DNA from: Bolinopsis microptera
Taxonomy: Eukaryota > Ctenophora > Tentaculata > Lobata > Bolinopsidae
Length of the DNA stretch: 64,000 nucleotides
Direction: 5' to 3'
NCBI RefSeq assembly: GCF_026151205.1
Contig: NC_087077.1
Location: 15,040,983 to 15,104,982, forward strand
This document shows positions 55,321 to 64,000 of the stretch, one piece after another. How positions within the stretch are numbered: the first letter of the stretch is position 1; each line of letters begins with the position of its first letter. The translations under genes and the position numbers were made by a program. Below the pieces are notes generated by a model. It was not told the origin of the DNA. It was given only the letters and a program-made list of their open reading frames with translations, and ran no database searches.

Positions 55321-55826
55321 CCTTACAAGACATATTTATAACGTACGAAATGTGGCGGTTTTCCGAAAATTTCGCCATATTTTCGGACCGCCAAAATTTC
55401 GGTCGTCGTAATAGAATCCGTCGCATTATCTTTTAGCTTATTTCAATGACTGTGCCTTCACTGCTTTATTTTGTTTCTAAAAAGTAATATCAAGTAAAAT
55501 AAATAAATAAATTCTGGCATCTTGGGACAAATTATCACCACACCAATGACGAATTGAATGTCAAGCAATACAGTTTAAATTTGCATTAAAATACATGTAT
55601 GTGCTAACATGAAAGTCTTACAGTCTTAATACAGACTAAGTTTGAACATGATTTTACCGAATTTCAGAAATTTCCTTACTGCTTACTGTCACAAAAAATG
55701 ATGAAAAATACCCTTATTTTCTGTGACGTCCGAAATATGACGGTTTTTGTTCAATTTCGCCATATTTTCGGACCGCCAAAATTTCGGTCGTCGCAAATTA
55801 GACCGCCATAAATATGTCTTGTAAGG
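55321..55826. mobile_element. MITE F copy 2 (TA target site), without insertion E
   Basis: Same inverted ends CCTTACAAGACATATTTAT, flanked by TA at 55319-55320 and 55827-55828. Near-identical to 35495-36101 except that GAACATGATTTTACCGAATT is uninterrupted, giving the empty site for element E. Confidence 0.85.
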
Positions 55827-55929
55827 TAGGTCTCAACACTGCCTGTCATGGCCGATGAGGTAGTCCTGTTTAGACTTTAAGCCTTCCTCATGAGCGACGT
55901 GAGGATTTCGCACCCATGAGTGGCAGCCA

Positions 55930-56165
55930 AGTTACTGTGACCAAGATACAGTTAGGTCTAACCAGTTAGACCTAACGCAGAGTTAGGCCTAAATTCGGCT
56001 TAAATTAGGCGTTAGGCCTAACAGTAACTGTCACCAAGATGCAGTTAGGCCTATAGCGCCTAATATAGGTCTAATTTAGGCCTAACTCTGCGTTAGGCCT
56101 AACTAGTTAGGCCTAACTGGATAGGACTAACTGGTTAGACCTAACGCAGGTCTAACCAGTTTGAC
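55930..56165. repeat. TTAGGCCTAA palindrome cluster
   Basis: Many copies of GTTAGGCCTAAC/AGTTAGACCTAAC-type palindromes, some bounded by ACTGTCACCAAGATG (as in the MITE at 41659). They lie directly before the second TAGCGCTGG cluster. Confidence 0.7.
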
Positions 56166-56167
56166 CT

Positions 56168-56580
56168 GCGCTAGTTGAACTAGCGCTGGATGGCGAAAAC
56201 TAGCGCTATCCAGCGCTGGTAAAAGATATCCAGCGCAAAATATAAATTTTCGATAATTGTCGCAATCCAGCGCTAGTTGTCGCCATCCAGCGCTAGTTGT
56301 CGCTATCCAGCGCTAGTTGTCGACAACTAGCGCTGGTTAACGCTGGCTATGCGACATTGTCGCACCCGACAGTTTGCGCTAGTTGTCGCCATCCAGCGCT
56401 AGTTGTCGCGTTTACACTATCGCAAGAGAAACGATCTGTGACTGTCTTCGTCAATTTTATAATCGGGGAGGATATGAAAAGTGATGGACAAAAATATTTG
56501 TAAATGCACACTGCGCAAAGCTGTCATCCGAGCTACGATCTAACTAATACGCTTTCGATTCTAATAAAGTCATATGTTCG
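56168..56580. repeat. Palindromic TAGCGCTGGATGGCGACAA cluster, copy 2
   Basis: Matches 54390-54750 closely, including AAAAGATATCCAGCGCAAAA, the GTTAACGCTGGCTATGCGAC stretch and the tail up to AATAAAGTCAT. Confidence 0.8.
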
Positions 56581-57424
56581 AACTGCTGCAATATGAAGCG
56601 TGGTACTATTACTAATAGTAATAGTACAAAAGCAGGGCGTGGTGATTAATGAACATTCAACTTCTTTCTCAATTTAAGATCATTTTGTATTATACTTACA
56701 AAGCGATGACGGATGATTGCTTCACAATGAAACACTGACTTAATTAAGATTATTCCCCAGAGCCCTGACAAGTCCCTTTTGTTGTAGATCCGATATTATT
56801 AATAATCCTTGAGGCTTACTAATACTATGATGAATATTTGACCGAATTTTCTCCCCTGTATAGTGTATTACTATTTAGATACTTTAAATTTTATTTGCAT
56901 ATGCTGCATAAAAGGACCAGCACAAAAGGAAAAATGACAGCACAAGTCTCTTGCATAAAAATGCAAGCCAGACATGAACAACTTGTAAAAGTCACTAGTC
57001 TGTCACGCCCTCCTTGAATGAACTAAATGGCTGCAAATAATTTTACGGACTCCGGATATCATACCCTAAAGTCTTTTTCTTTCTTCTTTTGATTGGTCGG
57101 CGTCGACTGTAAGCCTTCCTTGCGGTGGCTTTCACAACGCATCCCCATTCTCCAACTCCTGCTGCTAGAGAGAAAGACTCCCAAGTTATATACCATAATC
57201 ATATTATACATAGATATCGACAACAGACTCCGAGAGTCTTGAAGTTCTGTTACCACTGCCCCTGGTGCAACCCCTTACGGGTTAACGATGAGGAGACAGG
57301 GACTTCCAGGGACGGTCATGGCCTGCTACGTGCAACTCGTAGGAGTATGCAATGTTCCTGTAACGTCACTGTAGACCACTCCTATTTCGTAGTTTTGAGT
57401 GTCCGATCCAAAAACCAAATCCTA
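56581..57424. other. Intergenic stretch, nothing recognised
   Basis: AT-rich sequence with a small palindrome GTACTATTACTAATAGTAAT near 56602. No exon or element I can support. Confidence 0.35.
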
Positions 57425-58695
57425 GGGTGAGCGTGTTAAATCCTAGGGTTACACGAGACATGGTAGCCTGTGAGCGTGTAGTCCGCTCCTCTATCGTTGT
57501 TTTGAGTGTCCGATCCAAAACCAAATCCTAGGGTACACGAGGCGTGGTAGCCTTTGAACGTGTAAAATCCTGGGCCTGGGGTTACACGAGACATGTTAGC
57601 CTGTGAGCGCGTAGACCGCTCCTCTATCGTTGTTTTGAGTGTCCGATCCAAAACCAAATCCTAGGGTACAGGAGACGTGGAAGCCTGTGAGCGTGTTAGA
57701 GTCTGTTAAGTGTTAGAGTCCTAGGGTTACACGAGACGTGGTAGCCTGTGAGCGTGTTAAATCCTGGGGTTACACGAGACTTGGTAGCCTGTGAGCGTGT
57801 TAAATCCTGGGGTTACACGAGACGTGGTAGTCTGTGAGCGTGTAGACCGCTCCTCTATCGTTGTTTTGATTGTCCGATCCAAAACAAACTTCTACGGTAC
57901 ACGAGGCGTGGTAGCCTGTGAACGTGTAAAATCCTGGGGTTACACGAGACATGGTAGCCTGTGAGCGCGTAGACCGCTCCTCTATTATCGTTGTTTTGAG
58001 TGTCCGATCCAAAACCAAATCCTAGGGTACAGGAGACGTGGAAGCCTGTGAGCGTGTTAGAGTCTGTTAAGTGTTAGAGTCCTAGGGTTACACGAGACGT
58101 GGTAGCCTGTGAGCGTGTTAAATCTTAAGGTTACACGATACTTGGTAGCCTGTGAGCGTGTTAAATCCTGGGGTTACACGAGACGTGGTAGTCTGTGAGC
58201 GTGTAGACCGGTCCTCTATCGTTGTTTTGAGTGTCCGATCCAAAACAAACTCCGGTACACGAGGCGTGGTAGCCTGTGAACGTGTAAAATCCTGGGGTTA
58301 CACGAGACATGGTAGCCTGTGAGCGCGTAGACCGCTCCTCTATCGTTGTTTTGAGTGTCCGATCCAAAACCAAATCCTAGGGTACACGAGGCGTGGTAGC
58401 CTGTGAACGTGTAAAATCCTGGGGTTACACGAGACATGGTAGCCTGTGAGTGCGTAGACCGCTCCTCTATCGTTGTTTTGAGTGTCCGATCCAAAACCAA
58501 ATCCTAGGGTGCACGAGGCGTGGTAGCCTGTGAACGTGTAAAATCCTGGGGTTACACGAGACATGGTAGTCTGTGAGCGCGTAGACCGCTCCTCTATCGA
58601 TCCAAAACCAAATCTTAGGGTACACGAGACGTGGAAGCCTGTGAGCGTGTTAGAGTCTGTTAAGTGAGTCCTAGGGTTACACGAGACGTGGTTAA
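57425..58695 (-). repeat. Complex tandem array with higher-order ~361-bp period
   Basis: Short units around GGTTACACGAGACGTGGTAG and CCTGTGAGCGTGT repeat every ~55 bp. Blocks with GTTTTGAGTGTCCGATCC recur every ~125 bp, and a larger ~361-364-bp period repeats the whole pattern (for example AGGAGACGTGGAAGCCTGTG at 57671 and 58032). Frames of 70-90 codons on the minus strand repeat with it and are artefacts. Confidence 0.9.
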
Positions 58696-58733
58696 GTTAT
58701 TCAAATATATATCATATATATTTGAATAACTTG
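58695..58733. repeat. Perfect 19-bp-arm hairpin next to the tandem array
   Basis: AAGTTATTCAAATATATAT, a single C, then the exact inverse ATATATATTTGAATAACTT. A near-perfect cruciform at the right edge of the array. Confidence 0.9.
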
Positions 58734-59016
58734 ATCAGGTAGTAAAAAAAAGAGTCATGGGTTTGTCATGGGTTCTGAATGGAGTTTGAGTCTGGGTGGT
58801 TTATTGATTTTGGACGACAACACGGATCAGGTAGTGGTCGATTTGTTGAACTGTTGGCCGCACTGGAGTGCCTGACAAGAAAACCTTATTTTCTTATTGC
58901 AATTAAAAGCCCCGAAACAGTTTCAAATAACTGCATTTGTGAGCTAAAATTGGACACATTGAAAGATCACTCTGGAAAATCTCTAAAAAAATGTAGTTTG
59001 GATATAAAATATAGAT

Positions 59017-60489
59017 TTACACATTGATACTCTTTCCTTCAACACACCTGTTAACACAAATAGTAAAATTGTCAGGTACAGTTCGATTCATCTCAACTGT
59101 AACGCTGTGACGATGTAAAAAGCAACATTCGCACAAGCAACCATCGTCAGTACTGATGTTACCGATCACATCTTCTACCTTACCCGCCCTGCACAACTTT
59201 ACCGGGGTCCCGGATACGTCACCAGTATGAATTATAATTACTGGATCGTAATGAAGTCTAGGTCGAGAGTTGACCTCTTTGTTCATCTCAAGATTAACAA
59301 CTGATTCTGTAGCATCGGAAGGACAGAATCGTGGATTTTGTACTACCATGTCTGGTGAACCAACTTCAATTGATGTACTAAACAAATAGGCGTCTCTCCG
59401 AGGTCTGATTTCTGCAAGCTCCACAAAGTCCCTAGCAGTCGTTTCGGGGCGATAATTGAACACTTGAACTATTCTCATGAAGTCCCTCTGCAAGCAGTTT
59501 CTCAAATCCCCCATCCGCCAAATGTAAATGAAAGGGTTGCACAAGGAGTTGAGAGAAACAGTTACCTGGCGAGCTAAGCTGTATCCATACAACAACATCC
59601 AAATGGACATGTTGTCATCGAAATCTGAGAAGAGCATCAATTTGTTTTTGGATTTCTGAAGCTGATGAAGAATTCCAAAGAGAAGTATAATGTTGAAAAC
59701 CAAGCACACAGTTGATAGTGCTATAATAGATATCATTGATTGAACTTTCACCCTGTTTGAAATTGAATTCCGTTTGCATCTGCTATTTTTACAAACGATA
59801 AGTCGTATAAGACTACAGCAGCATAGTGTGCAGCTTACTAAAATGAAAGGGAACGGTAAGAAAAGGGACACCATATGATACAGTGCCATACTCGAGTTTA
59901 TTGTGCGATTACCTCTGAAATAAATGTCCGTGCAACTGACAAAGAATTTGACGTAGCTGAACTTGACATTCTGTTCATCAACCAAAGGGATAATTACAAT
60001 AGGGAGTAAGAAAATTGTGATGTCTAATACTAGCACTACAATCATGGTATTTTTGGATATCTTTCGAAAGGGGGCGCAAACAGCATACGCTCTCATTACG
60101 CTTTGAACTGCGACAAGGTGAACTGAAGCTCGAGTTAAGAACTTCCAGAGGAGAGTCCAGATTTTACACCAGAGATGGTTCTGGAACATCAAGGGATCTC
60201 TCTGAGCAACAAAAGACAGCCCATAAAACACGGACAGGAGGCAGATCAAAATATCACAGACTGCTGTGAGTTGGAAAGCTTTGAAGAAAATATTAGACTT
60301 GGTATAAAAGTATCGAAGTGATAGAGAGTTAGCGATAGCTCCAATTATCGTACAGGAGACAATGATTGAGATTCCAAAGAAGGGGCAAATGTATCGATCA
60401 GACTCTCTTATTTGGTTTGCTATTTCCAACTGACTGATCAATCCCACGTATTCATTTGAAAAAATCGTCGAATTCAAATGAGCGGTCAT
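59017..60489 (-). CDS. Rhodopsin-like (class A) G protein-coupled receptor, intronless
   Basis: Single open frame of 490 aa from ATG at 60489. Seven hydrophobic segments at about 38-60, 72-95, 108-135, 148-170, 205-232, 250-275 and 297-325. Class A marks: Asn54 in TM1 (GAIANSL), Asp79 in TM2, Cys108 before TM3 with Cys186 as likely disulfide partner, and NPFIY at 318-322 in TM7. Odd points: the DRY motif reads Met-Arg-Ala (132-134), and TM6 lacks a clear CWxP. N-glycosylation sites are Asn6 in the N-terminus and Asn194/Asn198 in loop 2. The long tail (~160 aa) ends in a Cys-rich stretch (CLCECC). The ligand cannot be told; peptide-receptor-like lineages are possible. The altered DRY raises the chance of unusual or constitutive coupling. 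Confidence 0.88.
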   Translation of the reverse strand: MTAHLNSTIFSNEYVGLISQLEIANQIRESDRYICPFFGISIIVSCTIIGAIANSLSLRYFYTKSNIFFKAFQLTAVCDILICLLSVFYGLSFVAQRDPLMFQNHLWCKIWTLLWKFLTRASVHLVAVQSVMRAYAVCAPFRKISKNTMIVVLVLDITIFLLPIVIIPLVDEQNVKFSYVKFFVSCTDIYFRGNRTINSSMALYHMVSLFLPFPFILVSCTLCCCSLIRLIVCKNSRCKRNSISNRVKVQSMISIIALSTVCLVFNIILLFGILHQLQKSKNKLMLFSDFDDNMSIWMLLYGYSLARQVTVSLNSLCNPFIYIWRMGDLRNCLQRDFMRIVQVFNYRPETTARDFVELAEIRPRRDAYLFSTSIEVGSPDMVVQNPRFCPSDATESVVNLEMNKEVNSRPRLHYDPVIIIHTGDVSGTPVKLCRAGKVEDVIGNISTDDGCLCECCFLHRHSVTVEMNRTVPDNFTICVNRCVEGKSINV

Positions 60490-60630
60490 TTTTAACTAAA
60501 TGATAGGTTAGATTTTATTATCAGACAACTTCTGAACTTCATTATTAAATATATCTGAGAGGAAAATGCTAAACAGTAAACATGATAGCTATTAGTATAT
60601 TTAATTGTGAAAATCTAAAATATATGGCTA

Positions 60631-61013
60631 GGATGATGATTAATCACTCTACACTCGACTGTCACGAGACTTTTTCAACTCGTTCTCTAGCCGGTCCTGA
60701 ACGACTATGCGAAACCCTAACCCTCTAATCTGATCCCAACCCTAACCCTAACCCAATCCTTAACAAATGCATATGCTGAAACCATAACCCCAACGAGAAA
60801 TTGGACTAACTTCCTTATATTATACCGATACGGTTATATCACGTGATCGAGACAGGTTTTTGCCAATATCTGGTCAGGGGAGCATTTTAACCCTATGTCA
60901 CAGGGGGTGATTCGGAATCAGCGTCCGAATATACATCGATTCGAGTTGGTTTCAACTGTCGGGGGCCCTTTTAGAACAATCTCGAAGATCGACTGTAGAG
61001 TGTTTACAGGGCA
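60631..61013 (+). mobile_element. MITE family C copy 2
   Basis: Starts GGATGATGATTAATCACTC, has CCCTAACCCTAACCC-type text at ~60713-60750 and ends TAGAGTGTTTACAGGGCA. Flanks ATATGGCTA (60622-60630) and ATATGGATA (61014-61022) match at 8 of 9 bases, a slightly decayed TSD. The right end has diverged from copies 1 and 3. Confidence 0.75.
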
Positions 61014-61180
61014 ATATGGATAAGTATGGCTGAACTGGCTAGAGGGAGTTCGTAACATAGAAAATCTGAATTTCATTTGTTTATGCTCTAAGAAGTAATA
61101 TTTTCATTTATTCATTTTTGAGACTTTGTGGATTCTGTCGTTTAAGTTTAGGTAGTGCGCCATCGACAGTGAGCCGCGTG

Positions 61181-61555
61181 CGAGCGTGCTAAATCACTCT
61201 ACAGTCGATCTTCGAGATTGTTCTAAAAGGACCCCCAACAGTTGTAATTAACTTCAATCGATGTATTTTCGGACGCTGATTCCGAATCACCCCCCATGAC
61301 ATAGGGGTAAAATGCTCCCCTGACGAGATATTGGCGAAAAACTGTCTCGATCACGTGATATGACCGTATAAGGAAGTTAGTCTAATTTCTCGTTAGGGTT
61401 AGGGTTTCAGCACATGCTTTTGCTAAGGATTGGGTTAGGGTTAGGGTTGGGATCAGATTAGAGGGTTAGGATTTCGAATAGTCGTTCAGGACCAGCTAGA
61501 GAACGGGTTGAAAAAGTCACGTGACAGTCGAGTGTAGAGTGATTAATCATCATCC
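61181..61555 (-). mobile_element. MITE family C copy 3, inserted in repeat B
   Basis: Inverse orientation, from CGAGCGTGCTAAATCACTC to GTGATTAATCATCATCC, flanked by the perfect 9-bp duplication AGCCGCGTG (61172-61180 and 61556-61564). Holds GGGTTAGGGTTAGGGTTGGG-type text at ~61430-61450. Confidence 0.85.
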
Positions 61556-61869
61556 AGCCGCGTGTGCCGACTGTAAGCAGTAAAATGGTTTTTTAGCGCT
61601 AATTTCGGCCAGCACAAAATTCTTGAAGTTGAAACAAATGCATATTGAGTAATCTTCCCTTGATCTAATTTTAACAAAAATTGTTAAGCTTACTCATAGA
61701 CTTACGAGAAAACTGTCCGAAGAATGTAATACATATCCAACCATCAGACATTATGTTACAGCTAAAAGCAGCGTATTTTGCCCCATTTTGATCACTATAT
61801 CAACTCCAAACTCGACTCTGATCTCCATCAATTTTTTCGGACAGTTGTGAAAGCCCTATTGAAAGATTT

Positions 61870-61955
61870 TTACTGGGCCGCGCTCAGCCTGTCATTCCGC
61901 CAAATCTTTATTATTTATATGTTAATGAACATAATAGCCTGGGGTCCTCAGGTAA
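61870..61955 (+). mobile_element. MITE family A copy 2, inserted in repeat B
   Basis: TTACTGGGCCGCGCTCAGCC to CCTGGGGTCCTCAGGTAA, with AAAGATTTT on both sides (61862-61870, overlapping the first base, and 61956-61964). Confidence 0.7.
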
Positions 61956-62283
61956 AAAGATTTTCAGTATTTCACCAATTTTCAAAATGATCTCATTCAA
62001 GGAACCAAAGATATGACAGAATAATACGACAAAAATAAACGAATTTTGTCAAATTACGCAACTTTTACAACTACTTTTGCACCAAAAGCCGCGCACCATC
62101 AAATATGGCACCTAGCCTATATATAATATAATATATAATAGGCGAAACTTACTGATCTTTCCGAAAAGATATGACAAATTTGGTACTGCGAAAATTCTCA
62201 CAGTCTCTAGAAAACAATGGTAAGAAAATTTTGTAAATTATCCGAGCAAGTTTATTTTTATCGTGCACCCCCTACCCATAAAG

Positions 62284-62799
62284 TTGTAGGTTTGTAACCT
62301 ACCAAGACGCGCGCGCCGAGTTGAACTCGTCCGCGCGTCGACCGCTCCTACTAAATCGCTCGCCCAAATTTTAAGAAAATTCTTGTGAAAAGGCCCTTTG
62401 GGTATGAAATAGATCTCAATCGGTGTATTTTTGGACGCTGATTCCGAATCACCCCACATGACGTAGGGTAAAAATGCTACCCTGGAGAGTTATGGGCAAA
62501 AAACCGTTCTGGTCACGTGACAGGCTATAGCCTGTCACGTGACCATATATAGTAAAACATGAATTCGATTGTTTAGGGCTCGGGTTAGGGTTAGGGTTGT
62601 GGTAAGGGTTATGGATAGCTTCGGGGTTATGGTTAGGGTTAGGGTTGGGATTAGGGTTTATGTAAAACCGTTTTGTACGGCTGCAAAACCATAAAAACCA
62701 AAGTCATGTGAAATTTTTGGGCGAGCGAATTAGTAAAAGCCCGCGTCGACGGTCCTGGTAATATTTGGAACAAATATTTTAAGAGTATCACCCGTTAAC
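62284..62799 (-). mobile_element. MITE E copy 2, split by MITE D
   Basis: TTGTAGGTTTGTAACCTACC ... GAGTATCACCCGTTAAC is the inverse of copy 1, flanked by CATAAAG at 62277-62283 and 62800-62806 (a 7-bp TSD, the same length as at copy 1). It is interrupted at 62343-62741 by element D. Confidence 0.7.
62343..62741. mobile_element. MITE D with TTAGGG-type core, inserted in MITE E (9-bp TSD)
   Basis: Inverted subterminal sequence TACTAAATCGCTCGCCCAAA and its partner TTTGGGCGAGCGAATTAGTA. Flanked by the perfect 9-bp duplication CGCGTCGAC (62334-62342 and 62742-62750). The middle has TTAGGGTTAGGGTT blocks and the palindrome CACGTGACAGGCTATAGCCT with its inverse. The text ATTCCGAATCACCCCACATG is shared with family C, so D and C are related. 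Confidence 0.8.
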
Positions 62800-63066
62800 C
62801 ATAAAGTAACGTCGCTAACTACTACTAGTAGTACTACTAGTACTAGCAAAAACATGTCCCCACGCGCCGGGGGTGGTAAAGTAATTATTAAATCGATGAT
62901 GAAGTCATGATATACCCAGGATGCCTACATGAAGAATTCGTTGTAACTTTGATTGACAACCATGAAACACGTACTGGTAAACTATAAACCCTGACGTATG
63001 CAGTGCAGGAATCGTTTATTAAACTTGACAGATCTGGTGCTAACAGCGGGGTTGCAAACGTAATAA

Positions 63067-63141
63067 TTACTGGGCCGCGCTCAGCCTGTCATTCCGCCGA
63101 ATCTATGTTTATGAACAGGATAGCCTGAGGTCCCCAGGTAA
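63067..63141 (+). mobile_element. MITE family A copy 3
   Basis: TTACTGGGCCGCGCTCAGCC to GAGGTCCCCAGGTAA, flanked by ACGTAATAA and ACGTGATAA (8 of 9 match). Confidence 0.7.
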
Positions 63142-63360
63142 ACGTGATAAGGGTTGCAAACATGATAAAATTAAACGGAAAATAATCACTCGCAATAAGG
63201 AACATGGAGGCCTGGAACTTTTTCATTTTTCCGAATCTATTATAGGCCTTAAAATCAGTCTTATTTCCAAGCTACTTAATCATTAATAATTCCTTTCACC
63301 GCACTTGGAAAGATATTATGATCATGCAACTGAAATTTTCAAAGCATATATATCACCATC

Positions 63361-63860
63361 TCTGTAGAAAATGGTCTCGCTTTGACTGAAATTTTGATCA
63401 GTGACCAATCAGTGAGGTCGGTGAGAGTGACGCAAATCTCCATCAAGGCACTGGAAGCAGTATATATATCCGGAGAAACCTTTGATAAAATAACATTTTT
63501 GAATATGTCCTAATAGTACTGCATGGTAGGACATATTCGAATTTCAGCTTTCCGCACCCCAAATTTCACTGTTTGAATGAATTTTTCTTGAATGACCATT
63601 TTACAAATACAACGTCGCTGAGGATTGGGGTACTCAAGGTTCTATTCCCAAAAATCATGAGAATATAAGAGATTTTGGATATTTTTAAAGAAGAGCATTT
63701 CTGCCGTCCCCTTGACCAAAATTTCGCGGTTTTGACTGACATTTTGACCAGTGACCAATCAGTGAGGTTGGTAACAGTGACACAAGTCGTCACCAAGGTA
63801 CTGGAAGCAGTATATCCGGAGTAACCTTTGATGCAATGAACATTTTGAATGTGTCCTACT
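63361..63860 (+). repeat. Degenerate ~360-bp direct repeat at the window end
   Basis: GTGACCAATCAGTGAGGT and CTGGAAGCAGTATAT ... CCGGAG occur near 63400-63470 and again near 63750-63820, followed by related ATTTTTGAATATGTCCTA and ATTTTGAATGTGTCCTA. Nothing coding; the array may continue beyond the window. Confidence 0.7.
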
Positions 63861-64000
63861 GGTAGATTGATATAAATCAGTTAATCAATCATTCAGTCAT
63901 TAAATGTATAGAAAGCCGGAATCCTTGTAATGTGGAAATTGAATTTTATTACTCGCTGGTTGGATCATGAGCCCCTCGTAAAGACCCCTTCTTGAATGAT

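Larger units (their letters stand above)
61150..62276 (-). repeat. Dispersed repeat B copy 3, interrupted by MITE C and MITE A
   Basis: Reads inversely to copies 1 and 2: GGTAGTGCGCCATCGACAGT at 61151 and GGTTTTTTAGCGCTAATTTC at 61589 lead to TTTATTTTTATCGTGCACCC at 62250-62270. It is split by family C (61181-61555) and by family A (61870-61955). Confidence 0.75.

Noticed and set aside
57059..58564. Repeated 70-90-aa frames on the minus strand
   Set aside because: They recur with the period of the tandem array and show no domain.

Overview
This window is nuclear DNA from an animal. Its genes carry GT-AG introns, and they encode the condensin subunit SMC4, a cytosolic sulfotransferase, an ELOVL6-type fatty-acid elongase and a rhodopsin-like GPCR. 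Several repeats contain TTAGGG/CCCTAA telomere-type blocks. The high load of short DNA transposons, minisatellites and retroelement remnants suggests a marine, probably early-branching invertebrate (cnidarian or sponge grade). That placement is inference; no single marker here fixes the phylum.

Layout. 1-2,000: Ty3-like gag on the minus strand, cut by the window edge, followed by a broken small ORF. 2,000-7,300: AT-rich sequence with one MITE and a decayed pol fragment. 7,333-32,689: a complete 26-exon SMC4 gene on the plus strand (1,277 aa by my exon joins; every junction keeps frame). About 85% of the locus is intron, and the introns hold very large minisatellites (21-bp, 60-bp, 21-bp, 13-bp and 55-bp units), a 2.4-kb transposon carrying a nested hAT fragment, and a sulfotransferase gene nested antisense in intron 14.

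33,800-34,800 and 44,400-48,700: a family of four small two-TM proteins that look like SLATT-fold proteins. Three are intact, nearly identical and in tandem on the plus strand; the fourth is divergent, on the minus strand, and truncated by 79-bp tandem duplications of its own coding sequence. 35,400-42,050: a stack of nested elements, including a 2.78-kb element with ~0.8-kb inverted arms, plus fragments of a Harbinger-like transposase, a RanBP2-type zinc finger and a Lys-rich protein. 49,563-51,409: an intact three-exon ELOVL6-like gene (minus), with a tRNA-derived SINE and a MITE in its introns. 51,890-58,700: tandem and inverted repeats. 59,017-60,489: an intronless GPCR (minus). 60,600-64,000: MITEs inserted in one another, with readable target-site duplications (TSDs).

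The host genes do not form one pathway; they share a repeat-rich neighbourhood. The best leads are the SLATT-like cluster, the minisatellites that supply or crowd SMC4 splice sites, and the nested MITE families whose 7-, 8- and 9-bp TSDs can be read within the window.
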